NCBI GenBank assembly: GCA_905210055.1
Contig: CAJLVH010000001.1
Span: forward strand, 12,521 to 76,520
Source of the DNA: an uncultured Enorma sp.
Lineage (GTDB): Bacteria > Actinomycetota > Coriobacteriia > Coriobacteriales > Coriobacteriaceae
Length of the DNA stretch: 64,000 nucleotides
Direction: 5' to 3'
Shown here: one piece after another, positions 51,070 to 59,446 of the stretch
Layout: each line of letters opens with the position of its first letter
Numbering within the stretch: the first letter of the stretch is position 1
The notes under the pieces: model-generated
Told to the model about the DNA's origin: nothing
The model's database searches: none
The model's input: only the letters and a program-made list of their open reading frames with translations
Position numbers and translations under genes: made by a program

Positions 51070-51995
51070 TCACGCCTTTTCAATGCTGTCGCGGAACTTG
51101 GGGTTGAGCAGGGCGTTCACCAAGTCGAGCACGAGCATGATGAGCATGTAGGTGAACGAGAGGAAGAGCGTCGCGCCCAGCACGATGGGCGTGTCCTTCA
51201 TGTTGATGGCGTTCAGGATGGCGCTGCCGAAGCCCGGCAGGCCGAAGACCTGCTCGGCGATGATGGCTCCACCGAGAAGCCCTGCGAAGCTCATGCCGAG
51301 GTTCGTGAGCACGGGCATCATGGCGTTGCGGATGACGTGGATGAACACGATGCGATTCTCGCCCGCGCCCTTCGCCCGCGCCGTGCGCACGTAGTCCTGG
51401 TTGAACTCGTCGAGCATGGTGATGCGCACCATGCGCGCCACGTAGGCCGCGCTCGGCAGGGCGAGCGTGGCGACGGGCAGCACGAGGTGGCGCCGATGCC
51501 GTGCGAGGGGAGGATGCCCAGCTGCAGGGAGAAGAGCAGCATGAACATGAGACCGAGCCAGAAGCTCGGGATGGAGGCGAAGAGGAGCGCCACCGTGGTG
51601 GTGCCCACGTCGACCGCCGTGCCCTTTTTCAGGGCCGCGAGCACGCCGATGGGGATGCCGAGCGCCGCGGAGAAGAGCACCGCGAGGAAGGCCACCGTGA
51701 GCGTGGTGGGGAACTTGGGGATGAGGATGTTCGCCACCGAGTTGTGCTGGGTGTACGACTCGCCGAAGTCACCCTGGAGGGCGCCGGCCATGTAGTCGAT
51801 ATAGCGCTCGGGCAGCGGGCGGTCGTAGCCAACGGAGTGGTTGAACGCCTCGATCTGCTCGGGCGTGGCGTTCACGCCGAGCGCCGCCTGTCCGGGCGTG
51901 CCGGGTGAGAGCGACAGCACCACGAAGGTGAGCACCGACACGATGAACACCGACGGGATGATGAACAGGATGCGCTTGATCATGTATTTCAGCAT
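51070..51995 (-). pseudogene. Peptide ABC transporter permease OppB/DppB, frameshifted
   Basis: Residues 1-165 (MLKYMIKRILFIIPSVFIVS..., binding-protein-dependent permease N-half) read in one frame to about 51490. The C-half, LVLPVATLALPSAAYVARMV with EAA loop YVRTARAKGAGENRIVFIHV, continues in another frame from about 51485 to 51070. Loss of a single base in GGCATCGGC/GCCACCTCG at about 51484-51500 explains it; restoring one base gives a normal LPSHGIG-x-HLVLPV join. Either the permease is inactive (odd, since the rest of the operon is intact) or the base was lost in sequencing. Its ATG overlaps the peptidase stop by 7 bp. Confidence 0.88.
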
Positions 51996-53974
51996 GAGCC
52001 GATTCCTTCCAGGTGCTCCTCCAGGAAGAGGTGCATCTCGGCGATGGTGTGCCAGAACTCATCCGGCGTGCCGCCGCGGTTGTGGCTGCCGTGCGCCAGC
52101 ACGCGCAGCAGGATGGGCGCGTCCCCGGTCGTCGCGGCCTGCATGCGGGCGGCGAATTTCTTGCCGTGGTAGGGCGGGACGTTGTTGTCGCACTCGCCCG
52201 TCTGGATGTAGGTGGGCGGGTAGGCGACCTCGCGCACATTGAAGTAGGGGGAGTACGAGAGCAGGTACTCGAACATCTCCTTCGAGGCGCGCGGGTCGCC
52301 GTACTCGGTGATGTACATGGGCCCGCGGTCGTCGTCGGCGACGTGGATCATGTCGGTCTGGGGCACGGAGTCGATCACGCAGCCCCACAGGTCCGGGCGC
52401 ATGGTCACGAGCGCGCTCATGAGCAGGCCGCCGTTCGAGCAGCCCACGATGCCGATGTTGCCGGCGCGCGTCCAGCCGTCCTCGATGAGCTGCTCGGTGA
52501 CGCCGATGAAGTCCTCGTAGCAGTGGCGCTTGGAGTCGAGCATGCCGGCCTCGTGCCACGCCGGGCCGTACTCGCTGCCGCCGCGCAGGTTGAGCTGGAC
52601 GTACACGCCGCCGGCCTCCACCCAGCGCGGGACCTCGGTCATCGAGACGAGCTCGGTGTACCAGGGCAGGGTTGGGCTGTTGTAGCCGCCGTAGGCGTAC
52701 ATGAGCGCGGGCGCGGTGCCGTCGGGCTTCGCGTCGCGGGCGCGCACGAGTTGGTAGGGGATGAGCGTGCCGTCGCCCGTGGAGGGGGCGAAGTGCTGCT
52801 CCACCACGATGTCGGGATGGGTGGCGTCGCTCGTGGCGTAGACCTTCTCGAAGCGCTCGCCGTCGAAGGCCAGGATGCACGGGGGCATGGTGAAGCTCTG
52901 GAACGAGAGGAAGGCGCGGGCGTCGTCCTTGCCGGCCACGCTAAGCTCACCCATGGGGTCGGGCAGCTCGATGGCCTCGCCCGTGGCGACGTCGATGAGG
53001 CGGGCGCTCACGTCCTCGAGGGCGAGCGCGTAGAGCTTGCCCGCGCACGAGAAGCCGCCCGTGAGGAAGAAGCGATCCTGCGGGGCGAGCACGGTGCGCC
53101 GGGTCCCGTCGTTCGCGACGGCGACGACCTCGCCGTGGTCGTTCGCGCTCGTGGAGACGAAGCAATGGCCGTCGGCCGTGGTGTCGATGTACTGCCACGC
53201 CTCGGGCGCCTCGGAGAGGCGGTGCACCGCGCCGGTGGCGGTGTCGCAGGCGTACCACAGCGCGCGGGAGTAGTCGCCCGCCGCGCCGAAGAGCGCCCAG
53301 CGGCCGTCGCCGGACATCTCGACGTAGGCGATGATGTAGTTCTCGTCCGGGGCGAAGAGTGTCTCCTCGATGCCCGTCGCGGGGTCGTAGCAGCGCCAGG
53401 AGCTGCGGCACTCGTGCGTCTCGAGGCTCGACTCGGTGAGCGCGTAGTAGATCTTGCCCGTCGCGCGCGACCACGCGATGGAGAACGTGCCGTCGGCCTT
53501 GAAGACGGGCTCCTCGCGCTCGAGGTCGTAGACGACCACGGACGGGCGCGCCGCGCCCATGTGCTGGGCGAAGAGGCCGATGATGTCGGTGCGGCCGGGC
53601 GCGGGCAGCGCGCGGAAGAGCTCGAGGTCGCCGAGGCCGGGCAGGTCCTTCAGGGTGCCCGCCTCGTTGAAGTCGGCGTCGAGGACCGCGATGTCGTAGC
53701 CGCCGCCGTCGGTGGAGCGCGAGGTCACGTAGCCCGCTCCGAGGGGCTCGACCGTCATGTAGTTCTCGGGCAGCTGCGTCGCCTTGAGCTGGGCGATCTT
53801 CTCGTCGACGCCGCGGTCGGCGAAGTAGGCGTCCGTGTAGGCGTTCTCGCGCGCCACGAAGTCGCGCACCTCGGGGTCGTCCTTGTCGCGCAGCCAGGTG
53901 TAGGGGTCGGGGAGCTCGATGCCGTGCCAGTTCTCAACCACGTCGACCGTCTTGCACTCAGGGTAGTTCCTCAT
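51989..53974 (-). CDS. Prolyl oligopeptidase (S9A family)
   Basis: A 661-residue cytoplasmic serine peptidase without signal sequence, cleaving after proline in short peptides. N-terminal seven-bladed propeller (about 75-395), then the alpha/beta-hydrolase domain with nucleophile S513 in VGCSNGGLL (Gly replaced by Cys one position earlier than the usual GGSNGG), Asp in GECDNNVPPYHGKKF and His in AHGSHNRGG. It overlaps the OppB start and follows the amidohydrolase by one base, so intake and hydrolysis of peptides are coexpressed. Confidence 0.95.
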   Translation of the reverse strand: MRNYPECKTVDVVENWHGIELPDPYTWLRDKDDPEVRDFVARENAYTDAYFADRGVDEKIAQLKATQLPENYMTVEPLGAGYVTSRSTDGGGYDIAVLDADFNEAGTLKDLPGLGDLELFRALPAPGRTDIIGLFAQHMGAARPSVVVYDLEREEPVFKADGTFSIAWSRATGKIYYALTESSLETHECRSSWRCYDPATGIEETLFAPDENYIIAYVEMSGDGRWALFGAAGDYSRALWYACDTATGAVHRLSEAPEAWQYIDTTADGHCFVSTSANDHGEVVAVANDGTRRTVLAPQDRFFLTGGFSCAGKLYALALEDVSARLIDVATGEAIELPDPMGELSVAGKDDARAFLSFQSFTMPPCILAFDGERFEKVYATSDATHPDIVVEQHFAPSTGDGTLIPYQLVRARDAKPDGTAPALMYAYGGYNSPTLPWYTELVSMTEVPRWVEAGGVYVQLNLRGGSEYGPAWHEAGMLDSKRHCYEDFIGVTEQLIEDGWTRAGNIGIVGCSNGGLLMSALVTMRPDLWGCVIDSVPQTDMIHVADDDRGPMYITEYGDPRASKEMFEYLLSYSPYFNVREVAYPPTYIQTGECDNNVPPYHGKKFAARMQAATTGDAPILLRVLAHGSHNRGGTPDEFWHTIAEMHLFLEEHLEGIGSC

Positions 53975-53975
53975 G

Positions 53976-55127
53976 CTAGGCCTCCTCGGAAAAGACCGTC
54001 GCGCCGTCGATGATGACGCGCTTGAGCACGGCGTCCGTGGCCTCGGAGGGCAGCGCGGTCCAGATGCAGAGGTCGGCGTCCTTGCCCACCTCGAGCGTGC
54101 CCACGCGGTCCTCGACGCCGATGATGCGCGCGGCGTTCGACGTGACCATGGCGAGCGCGCGCACCGGGTCCATGCCCCAGCGGACGGCTTCGCCCATCTC
54201 GAAGATGAGCTGGTTCTTCACGGTGATGGGGCCGTCGGTCATGACGGCCACGGGGATGCCGCGCTCGTCCAGGCCGGCGCAGCACTCGGGGTCGAGCTTG
54301 CCGCCCTCGCCCGGGAAGAGGGGCTCGGCGGTGGGCCCGAAGATGACGCCGCGCACGTGCGGGTCGGAGAGCGTGTCGTAGAAGTCGCTCGCGCCCTGGG
54401 CGTGGTCGATGGTGACCTCGATGTCGAAGTCGCGGGCGATCTCGACCACCTGGGTCATGTCGTGCATGTAGGTGTGGACCTTGAGCGGGATCTCCTTCTT
54501 GAGGACGGGGATGCCGTGCTCGAGGCCGAGGTCGAACTCGGGCGCCTGCTTCTCGGGATCGGCTGCCGCCTCCTCCTTCCGGCGCAGGTAGTCCTGGACG
54601 TCACGCAGGTAGGAACGGAGCAGGTAGATGATGCTCATGCGGGTCATGGGGCTCTTGGTCTGCTTGGAGTACACGCCCTTGGGGTTGATGCCCGTGGCGG
54701 CCTTGAGCACGGCGGGGTGCTTGATGAGGCGGTCGTCGCCCGCGCTCTTGAGCACGATGCCCCAGCCGCCGATGACGTTGCCGGAGCCCGGCACGAGACA
54801 GCTCGTGGTGATGCCCTGCTCGAGGTTCCTCTCGAAAAACTCGCTCGTGGGGTCGATGCCGTAGAGGGCGTCGAGCTCGGGCGTGCGGGGCGTCGTGAGC
54901 TCGTTCAGATCCTGCTGCTCGCCGTGGCCGCCGAAGCCGCCCACGTGGCTGTGCGCGTCCACGAAGCCGGGCGTCACGACCATGCCGGCGGCGTCGATGA
55001 CCTCGGCGCCGGGGATATCGATCGTCTCGGCGATCGCGGCGATCTTGCCGCCGTCGATGGCGATGTCGGCGCGCGTCACGCCCGTCTCGGCCATGGTGTA
55101 GAGGGTGGCTCCCTTGATCACATGCAT
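53976..55127 (-). CDS. Amidohydrolase-superfamily metallohydrolase (active motif intact)
   Basis: A 383-residue amidohydrolase. The start is at 55127 (MHVIKGATLYTM), overlapping the upstream gene by 10 bp. The metal-binding DAHSH (H59, H61) follows the usual GFVDAH entry; further ligands are likely in the LKVHTYMHD and TIDHAQG segments and Asp in MTDGPIT. Imidazolonepropionase and Xaa-Pro dipeptidase-like members share this layout. In this operon a dipeptidase or cyclic-amide hydrolase role is plausible, acting on products of the oligopeptidase. Substrate unproven. Confidence 0.88.
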   Translation of the reverse strand: MHVIKGATLYTMAETGVTRADIAIDGGKIAAIAETIDIPGAEVIDAAGMVVTPGFVDAHSHVGGFGGHGEQQDLNELTTPRTPELDALYGIDPTSEFFERNLEQGITTSCLVPGSGNVIGGWGIVLKSAGDDRLIKHPAVLKAATGINPKGVYSKQTKSPMTRMSIIYLLRSYLRDVQDYLRRKEEAAADPEKQAPEFDLGLEHGIPVLKKEIPLKVHTYMHDMTQVVEIARDFDIEVTIDHAQGASDFYDTLSDPHVRGVIFGPTAEPLFPGEGGKLDPECCAGLDERGIPVAVMTDGPITVKNQLIFEMGEAVRWGMDPVRALAMVTSNAARIIGVEDRVGTLEVGKDADLCIWTALPSEATDAVLKRVIIDGATVFSEEA

Positions 55128-56284
55128 GTCTTCTCGTCCCCTTCCGCGTAGACGACCTCGCCGGCCTGGAAGGTGCGCACCGCATGCGCATCGTAGGTCT
55201 TGAGGGGGTTCGCGCTCCATACGCACACGTCGGCGCGCATGCCGGGCGCGATGGCGCCGATGGTGTCCCCGACGCCCAGGATCTTCGCCGGGGCGGAGGT
55301 GATGGCGGTGAGCACGCGCTCCTCGTCGTGGAGCTCCTTCATGAGCTCGGCCGCGTTCCAGATGAGGTCCTCGCGCGCGCCGAGGGTGTTGGAGTACTCG
55401 CCGGCGAGCGCCACGTCGACGCCCTTGTCCATGAGCTTGGCGACGGCCTTCCACGAGAAGGGCGCGGGGGCGCCGGCCTCGTCGAGCGGGGAGCTCGGGT
55501 TGCGCACGATGAGCGACACGCCGCGCTCGACCATCCAGTCCTCGTCGCCCGTGAGGCCCGAGCCGTTCATGACGACGAACCGCACCTTGGGATACTTTGC
55601 GAGGATGTCGCGGACGTGCGCGATGGCGACGCCGCTGTCGCACGAGACGATGAGCGGCATCTCGCCCTCGACCACGGGCTTGAGCGCCGCGAGCTTGTCG
55701 TTCGGCTTCTCCTCGGGCTTGGGATCGTAGGCCTCGGCCAGGCGGAGCTGCTCGTCGAAGTGGGTGAAGATCCACATGCGGGTCTGCGGGGCGGCGCCGC
55801 GCTTGCCGTAGGCGTCGCGCATGCTGCCCATGACGGAGGCCGCCATGGCGACGTTGCGCTTGATGAGGAGGTCGTAGGGGTTCACGCCCGTGAGGCCGAC
55901 GACGGAGACGGTGCCGCCGAAGAGGTTGTTGTCCGTGGGGGCGACGCCCTGCGCCGTGAGGCCCCAGGCGCCGAACTGCTGCGTCGTGGCGGCGCGGCCG
56001 TTGAACGCGTAGAACGCCTCGAGCTCCGGCGTGATGGGATCGGAGAGCTCGTCGTTGTCCTGGGAGGACGGGCGGATCTCGGTCATGGAGCCGTTGACGC
56101 CCCAGTGGCCGATCGCCTGGACGAAGCCGGGCATGACCTCCATTCCGGCGGCGTCGAAGACCTCCTCGCCCTCGCAGGCCGTGAGATCCGGGGCGACCTC
56201 GGTGATCTTGCCGTCTTCGATGCGGACGCTCGCAGGGAACGCGCTGCCCCTGCCATCATGGACGGTGCCGTTTGCGATGAGCAT
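55118..56284 (-). CDS. Amidohydrolase-like protein lacking the metal motif
   Basis: A 388-residue relative of its downstream neighbour. It has the same opening (IANGTVHDGRG, then AAGMEVMPGFVQ), but where the neighbour has DAHSH this one has QAIGH: Asp and the first metal His are replaced by Gln and Ile. Metal binding and catalysis are therefore doubtful. It may be a regulatory or structural partner of the intact enzyme, with which it overlaps by 10 bp. First gene of the operon; AAGGAGGG precedes the ATG. A CACTTTG-A-CAAAGTG palindrome lies about 45 bp upstream. Confidence 0.8.
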   Translation of the reverse strand: MLIANGTVHDGRGSAFPASVRIEDGKITEVAPDLTACEGEEVFDAAGMEVMPGFVQAIGHWGVNGSMTEIRPSSQDNDELSDPITPELEAFYAFNGRAATTQQFGAWGLTAQGVAPTDNNLFGGTVSVVGLTGVNPYDLLIKRNVAMAASVMGSMRDAYGKRGAAPQTRMWIFTHFDEQLRLAEAYDPKPEEKPNDKLAALKPVVEGEMPLIVSCDSGVAIAHVRDILAKYPKVRFVVMNGSGLTGDEDWMVERGVSLIVRNPSSPLDEAGAPAPFSWKAVAKLMDKGVDVALAGEYSNTLGAREDLIWNAAELMKELHDEERVLTAITSAPAKILGVGDTIGAIAPGMRADVCVWSANPLKTYDAHAVRTFQAGEVVYAEGDEKTCM

Positions 56285-56323
56285 GGACCCTCCTTTTTGA
56301 TATATACGACCATGAAACTAAAT

Positions 56324-56338
56324 CACTTTGACAAAGTG
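56324..56338 (-). promoter_or_regulatory. Candidate operator of the peptide operon
   Basis: CACTTTG-A-CAAAGTG is a perfect 15-bp palindrome about 40 bp upstream of the first amidohydrolase start, in the region where the promoter should lie. The binding regulator is not in the window. Confidence 0.45.
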
Positions 56339-56756
56339 GCGCATAGTTTGTATACAGGGGTCACCCCGGTTCCAGAAACGAAACAATTGCTGGAGGCGCG
56401 TGCGCCCAGGGCGTGCGTGTATCGTTTAGAGTCCCGTATTCGCGCATCTGTATTCAATAACATGGCAATTTGCTTGAATAGCATTCTGCGTCCCGGATAT
56501 GCCCGCATTCGTGCTCATCTTGCCTCCGGGTGGGCACTGGTTCCCATGCGGCGGTATGCGCGCCCTCGCCCCGCCGCGTCTCCCTGCGCGCCCTGCCCTC
56601 CTGTGCAGCGCCGCGCCCGACTCTCCCGTCCCGCGCCCCATCCCTAGCCGCTGCCGCCGGGGCGCCGTTCGGATAACCACGCCGGGTTCATATCCCTGTC
56701 CGGGCGGGCAGGTATACTAAGTGCGCTCAACCCGGAACGTTCGGAGGTCCGCTTCC
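56339..56756. other. Intergenic region between peptide operon and pcrA
   Basis: About 420 bp without a convincing gene. TATACT at 56713-56718 is the likely -10 box of pcrA. ATTCAA...TTGAAT near 56453-56480 forms a short hairpin. Reading frames here are short and lack ribosome sites. Confidence 0.5.
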
Positions 56757-59372
56757 ATGCCCACGTACGCTGTAGACATCGATTCGCTCAACCCCGCGCA
56801 GCGGGAGGCCGTGCTCACCACCGAGGGGCCGCTTCTGGTACTCGCCGGCGCGGGTTCGGGCAAGACGCGCGTGCTCACCTACCGCATCGCGCACATCGTG
56901 GCCGATCTGGACGTCCGCCCGTGGCGCATCCTCGCCATCACCTTCACCAACAAGGCGGCGGCCGAGATGCGCGAGCGCCTGCAGGCGCTCCTGCCGGACG
57001 GCACGCGCGGCATGTGGGTGTGCACGTTCCACGCCATGTGCGTGCGCATGCTGCGCGAGGACGCCGACCTGCTGGGCTACACCGGGCAGTTCACCATCTA
57101 TGACGACGACGATTCGCGCCGCATGGTGCGCGACATCATGCAGGCGCTCGGCATCGAGCAGAAGCAGTTCCCGCTCAACATGATCCGCTCGAAGATCAGT
57201 GCGGCGAAAAACGCCATGGTAGGGCCGGAGGAATTCAGCCGCATGGCGAACACGCCGCCCGAGCAGAAGGCTGCGCAGGTGTACCTCGAGCTCGAGCGGC
57301 GCTTGCGCGCGGCGAACGCTATGGACTTCGACGACCTTCTGGTGCGTGCGCTCGAGCTGCTGCGCACGCGCCCCGAGGTGCTCGAGAAGTATCAGGAGCG
57401 TTTCCGCTACATCAGCGTGGACGAGTACCAGGATACGAACCACGTGCAGTACGAGATCGCGAACCTCTTGGCCGCGAAGTATCAGAATCTCATGGTGGTG
57501 GGTGACGACGACCAGTCAATCTACAGCTGGCGCGGCGCGGACATCTCGAACATCCTCGATTTCGAGCAGGACTTCCCCCAGGCGCGCGTCGTGAAGCTCG
57601 AGCAGAACTACCGCTCCACGGGGCACATCCTCTCGGCAGCCAACGCCGTGGTGCGCCATAACTCGCAGCGCAAGGACAAGCGCCTGTTCACGGCGGAGGG
57701 CGACGGCGAGAAGATCCAGGCCTACCAGGCGAGTGACGAGCGCGACGAAGGCCGTTGGATCGCCGGCGAGATCGAGAAGCTGCACGCCGGCGGCATGAGC
57801 TACGACGACATCGCGGTGTTCTATCGCACGAATGCTCAGTCGCGCATCCTGGAAGATATGTTCTTGCGCGCGGGCGTGCCCTACAAGATCGTGGGCGGTA
57901 CGCGCTTCTTCGATCGTGCGGAAATCCGCGACGTCATGGCCTACCTCAAGATGGTGGTGAACCCGGCTGACGAGATGAGCGTGAAGCGTGTCATCAACAC
58001 GCCGCGTCGCGGCATCGGCTCGACCTCCATCGCCAAGATCGAGGCGCTCGCGCGGCAGAACCGCTGCAGCTTCTTCCAGGCGTGCGAGTTCGCGTGCGCC
58101 GAGACGAGCATGTTCAGCGCTAAGGTGCGTGCTGCGCTCGGCGATTTCGTGGCGCTCGTGCGCGAGGGCCGTCGCATGGACGGCGAGCTCCAGCGCGTGG
58201 TCGAGGCGATTGTGGAAAAGAGCGGCCTGGTGCAGGCGCTGCGTGCGGAAGGCACGATGGAGGCCGAGGGTCGCGTGGAGAACATTCAGGAATTCCTGGG
58301 CGTTGCCGCGGAATTTGAAGAGAGCCACGACGACATCGAGGGCACGCTCGAGAGCCTGGAAGAGCTCCGCGCCGCCGGCCTCGCCGACCTGACATTGGGC
58401 GACCCGCCAGAGGGGACGGGGGATATTGGCTGGGGCGCGGGGGACAACGTCCCGTTCCCCAGCGCAAACGCATCTGTGGACGGTCTGCCGGTGGGCGCGG
58501 CAATGGCTCCCGCGCCCCAGCCAATATCCCCCGTCCCCTCTGGCGGGTCGGCACCCGGTGAGATCGAGCGCACGTATGGCCCCTTGGCTTGCGCCGCGTT
58601 GCCGGCGCTGCTCGAGTGGCTTGCGCTCCGCAGCGACCTCGACGCACTTGCGGGGGAGAGTCGCGCCATCACCATGATGACCGTGCACTCCGCGAAGGGT
58701 TTGGAGTTCCCGGCGGTGTTCGTCGCCGGCCTCGAAGAGGGCATCTTCCCGCACGTCGCCGGCTTCAGCGATGATCCGGCCAAGCTCGAGGAGGAGCGCC
58801 GCCTCGCTTACGTCGCCATCACGCGCGCCCGCAAGCGCCTCTTCCTCACGTATGCTGCCACGCGCCGCACCTACGGCTCCACGCAAACGAACCCCCGCAG
58901 CCGCTTCGTGGGTGAGATTCCTGCCTCGGACATCGAGTTTTCTGGTGTCGGCTCTGCCGGCTTCGAGGGTACGGGCTGGGAGAAGCGCGGCGACCGACAT
59001 GGCACGTTCGGATCCGGCAGAGGTTCAGATATGTACGGCGGCCGCGTGTTCGGCTCGTTCACGCGCTCGGCAGGCGGCGCACAGCGCCATCACGGCATCA
59101 GCCCCGATGCCGGCCTTAAGCCGGCGACCTTCGGCAGCGGCACGAGTCGCGTTGCTCGCGGTGCAGCTCCAGCGCCAAAGGTTGAGCAACGCAGGCCAGA
59201 CGCCGCGCGCGCGGCCGAGGTCTTCGCGCCCGGCGACACCGTGAGCCACAAGACGTTCGGCCAGGGCACCGTCATCTCCGCCTCGGGCGACATGATCGAG
59301 GTCAAGTTCGAGAAGACCGGCCAGGTGAAGAAACTCATGAAGGGCTTTGCGCCTATCGTGAAGGTAGGGTAG
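56757..59372 (+). CDS. pcrA: ATP-dependent DNA helicase UvrD/PcrA with inserted palindrome
   Basis: An 871-residue superfamily 1 helicase for repair and rolling-circle unwinding. Walker A GAGSGKT (about 32-38), DEYQDTN (Walker B), GDDDQSIYSWRGA and the late motifs MTVHSAKGLEFP and AYVAITRARKRL are all present. The C-terminus has the RNA-polymerase-binding Tudor-like segment (GDTVSHKTFGQGTVIS). ATG at 56757 with GGAGG upstream. Residues about 549-598, between the 2B region and motif V, are encoded by a 149-bp palindromic element with 41-bp perfect arms that is open in this frame. Related PcrA proteins have no such segment, as far as I recall. Confidence 0.97.
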   Translation: MPTYAVDIDSLNPAQREAVLTTEGPLLVLAGAGSGKTRVLTYRIAHIVADLDVRPWRILAITFTNKAAAEMRERLQALLPDGTRGMWVCTFHAMCVRMLREDADLLGYTGQFTIYDDDDSRRMVRDIMQALGIEQKQFPLNMIRSKISAAKNAMVGPEEFSRMANTPPEQKAAQVYLELERRLRAANAMDFDDLLVRALELLRTRPEVLEKYQERFRYISVDEYQDTNHVQYEIANLLAAKYQNLMVVGDDDQSIYSWRGADISNILDFEQDFPQARVVKLEQNYRSTGHILSAANAVVRHNSQRKDKRLFTAEGDGEKIQAYQASDERDEGRWIAGEIEKLHAGGMSYDDIAVFYRTNAQSRILEDMFLRAGVPYKIVGGTRFFDRAEIRDVMAYLKMVVNPADEMSVKRVINTPRRGIGSTSIAKIEALARQNRCSFFQACEFACAETSMFSAKVRAALGDFVALVREGRRMDGELQRVVEAIVEKSGLVQALRAEGTMEAEGRVENIQEFLGVAAEFEESHDDIEGTLESLEELRAAGLADLTLGDPPEGTGDIGWGAGDNVPFPSANASVDGLPVGAAMAPAPQPISPVPSGGSAPGEIERTYGPLACAALPALLEWLALRSDLDALAGESRAITMMTVHSAKGLEFPAVFVAGLEEGIFPHVAGFSDDPAKLEEERRLAYVAITRARKRLFLTYAATRRTYGSTQTNPRSRFVGEIPASDIEFSGVGSAGFEGTGWEKRGDRHGTFGSGRGSDMYGGRVFGSFTRSAGGAQRHHGISPDAGLKPATFGSGTSRVARGAAPAPKVEQRRPDAARAAEVFAPGDTVSHKTFGQGTVISASGDMIEVKFEKTGQVKKLMKGFAPIVKVG
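58401..58549. repeat. Family C palindromic element inserted in frame in pcrA
   Basis: Perfect 41-bp inverted arms, 58401-58441 and 58509-58549, with a 67-bp centre. The arms contain GGGGACGGGGG then ATATTGGCTGG, the family C core. The element is read through as DPPEGTGDIGWGAG ... PAPQPISPVPSGGS without stop or frameshift. Confidence 0.97.
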
Positions 59373-59446
59373 CGAGCGCTGCGGAGTAATACGCGCTAGA
59401 ATGGTTCCTCGCTTTCAATGCTGATAGGGATGGCAACGGGGGAATC

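Noticed and set aside
48490..51795. 1101-codon open frame on the plus strand opposite the binding-protein and permease genes
   Set aside because: It lies exactly antisense to well-supported genes, has Arg/Val/Gly/His-rich low-complexity composition typical of GC-rich antisense frames, and shows no domain or ribosome site.
52013..54013. 666-codon open frame opposite the prolyl oligopeptidase gene
   Set aside because: Valine/Arg/Gly-rich antisense frame with no domains; the minus-strand gene has full catalytic motifs.
56324..56646. Plus-strand coding in the peptide operon-pcrA gap
   Set aside because: Frames here are continuations of antisense shadows, with poor codon composition and no ribosome sites.
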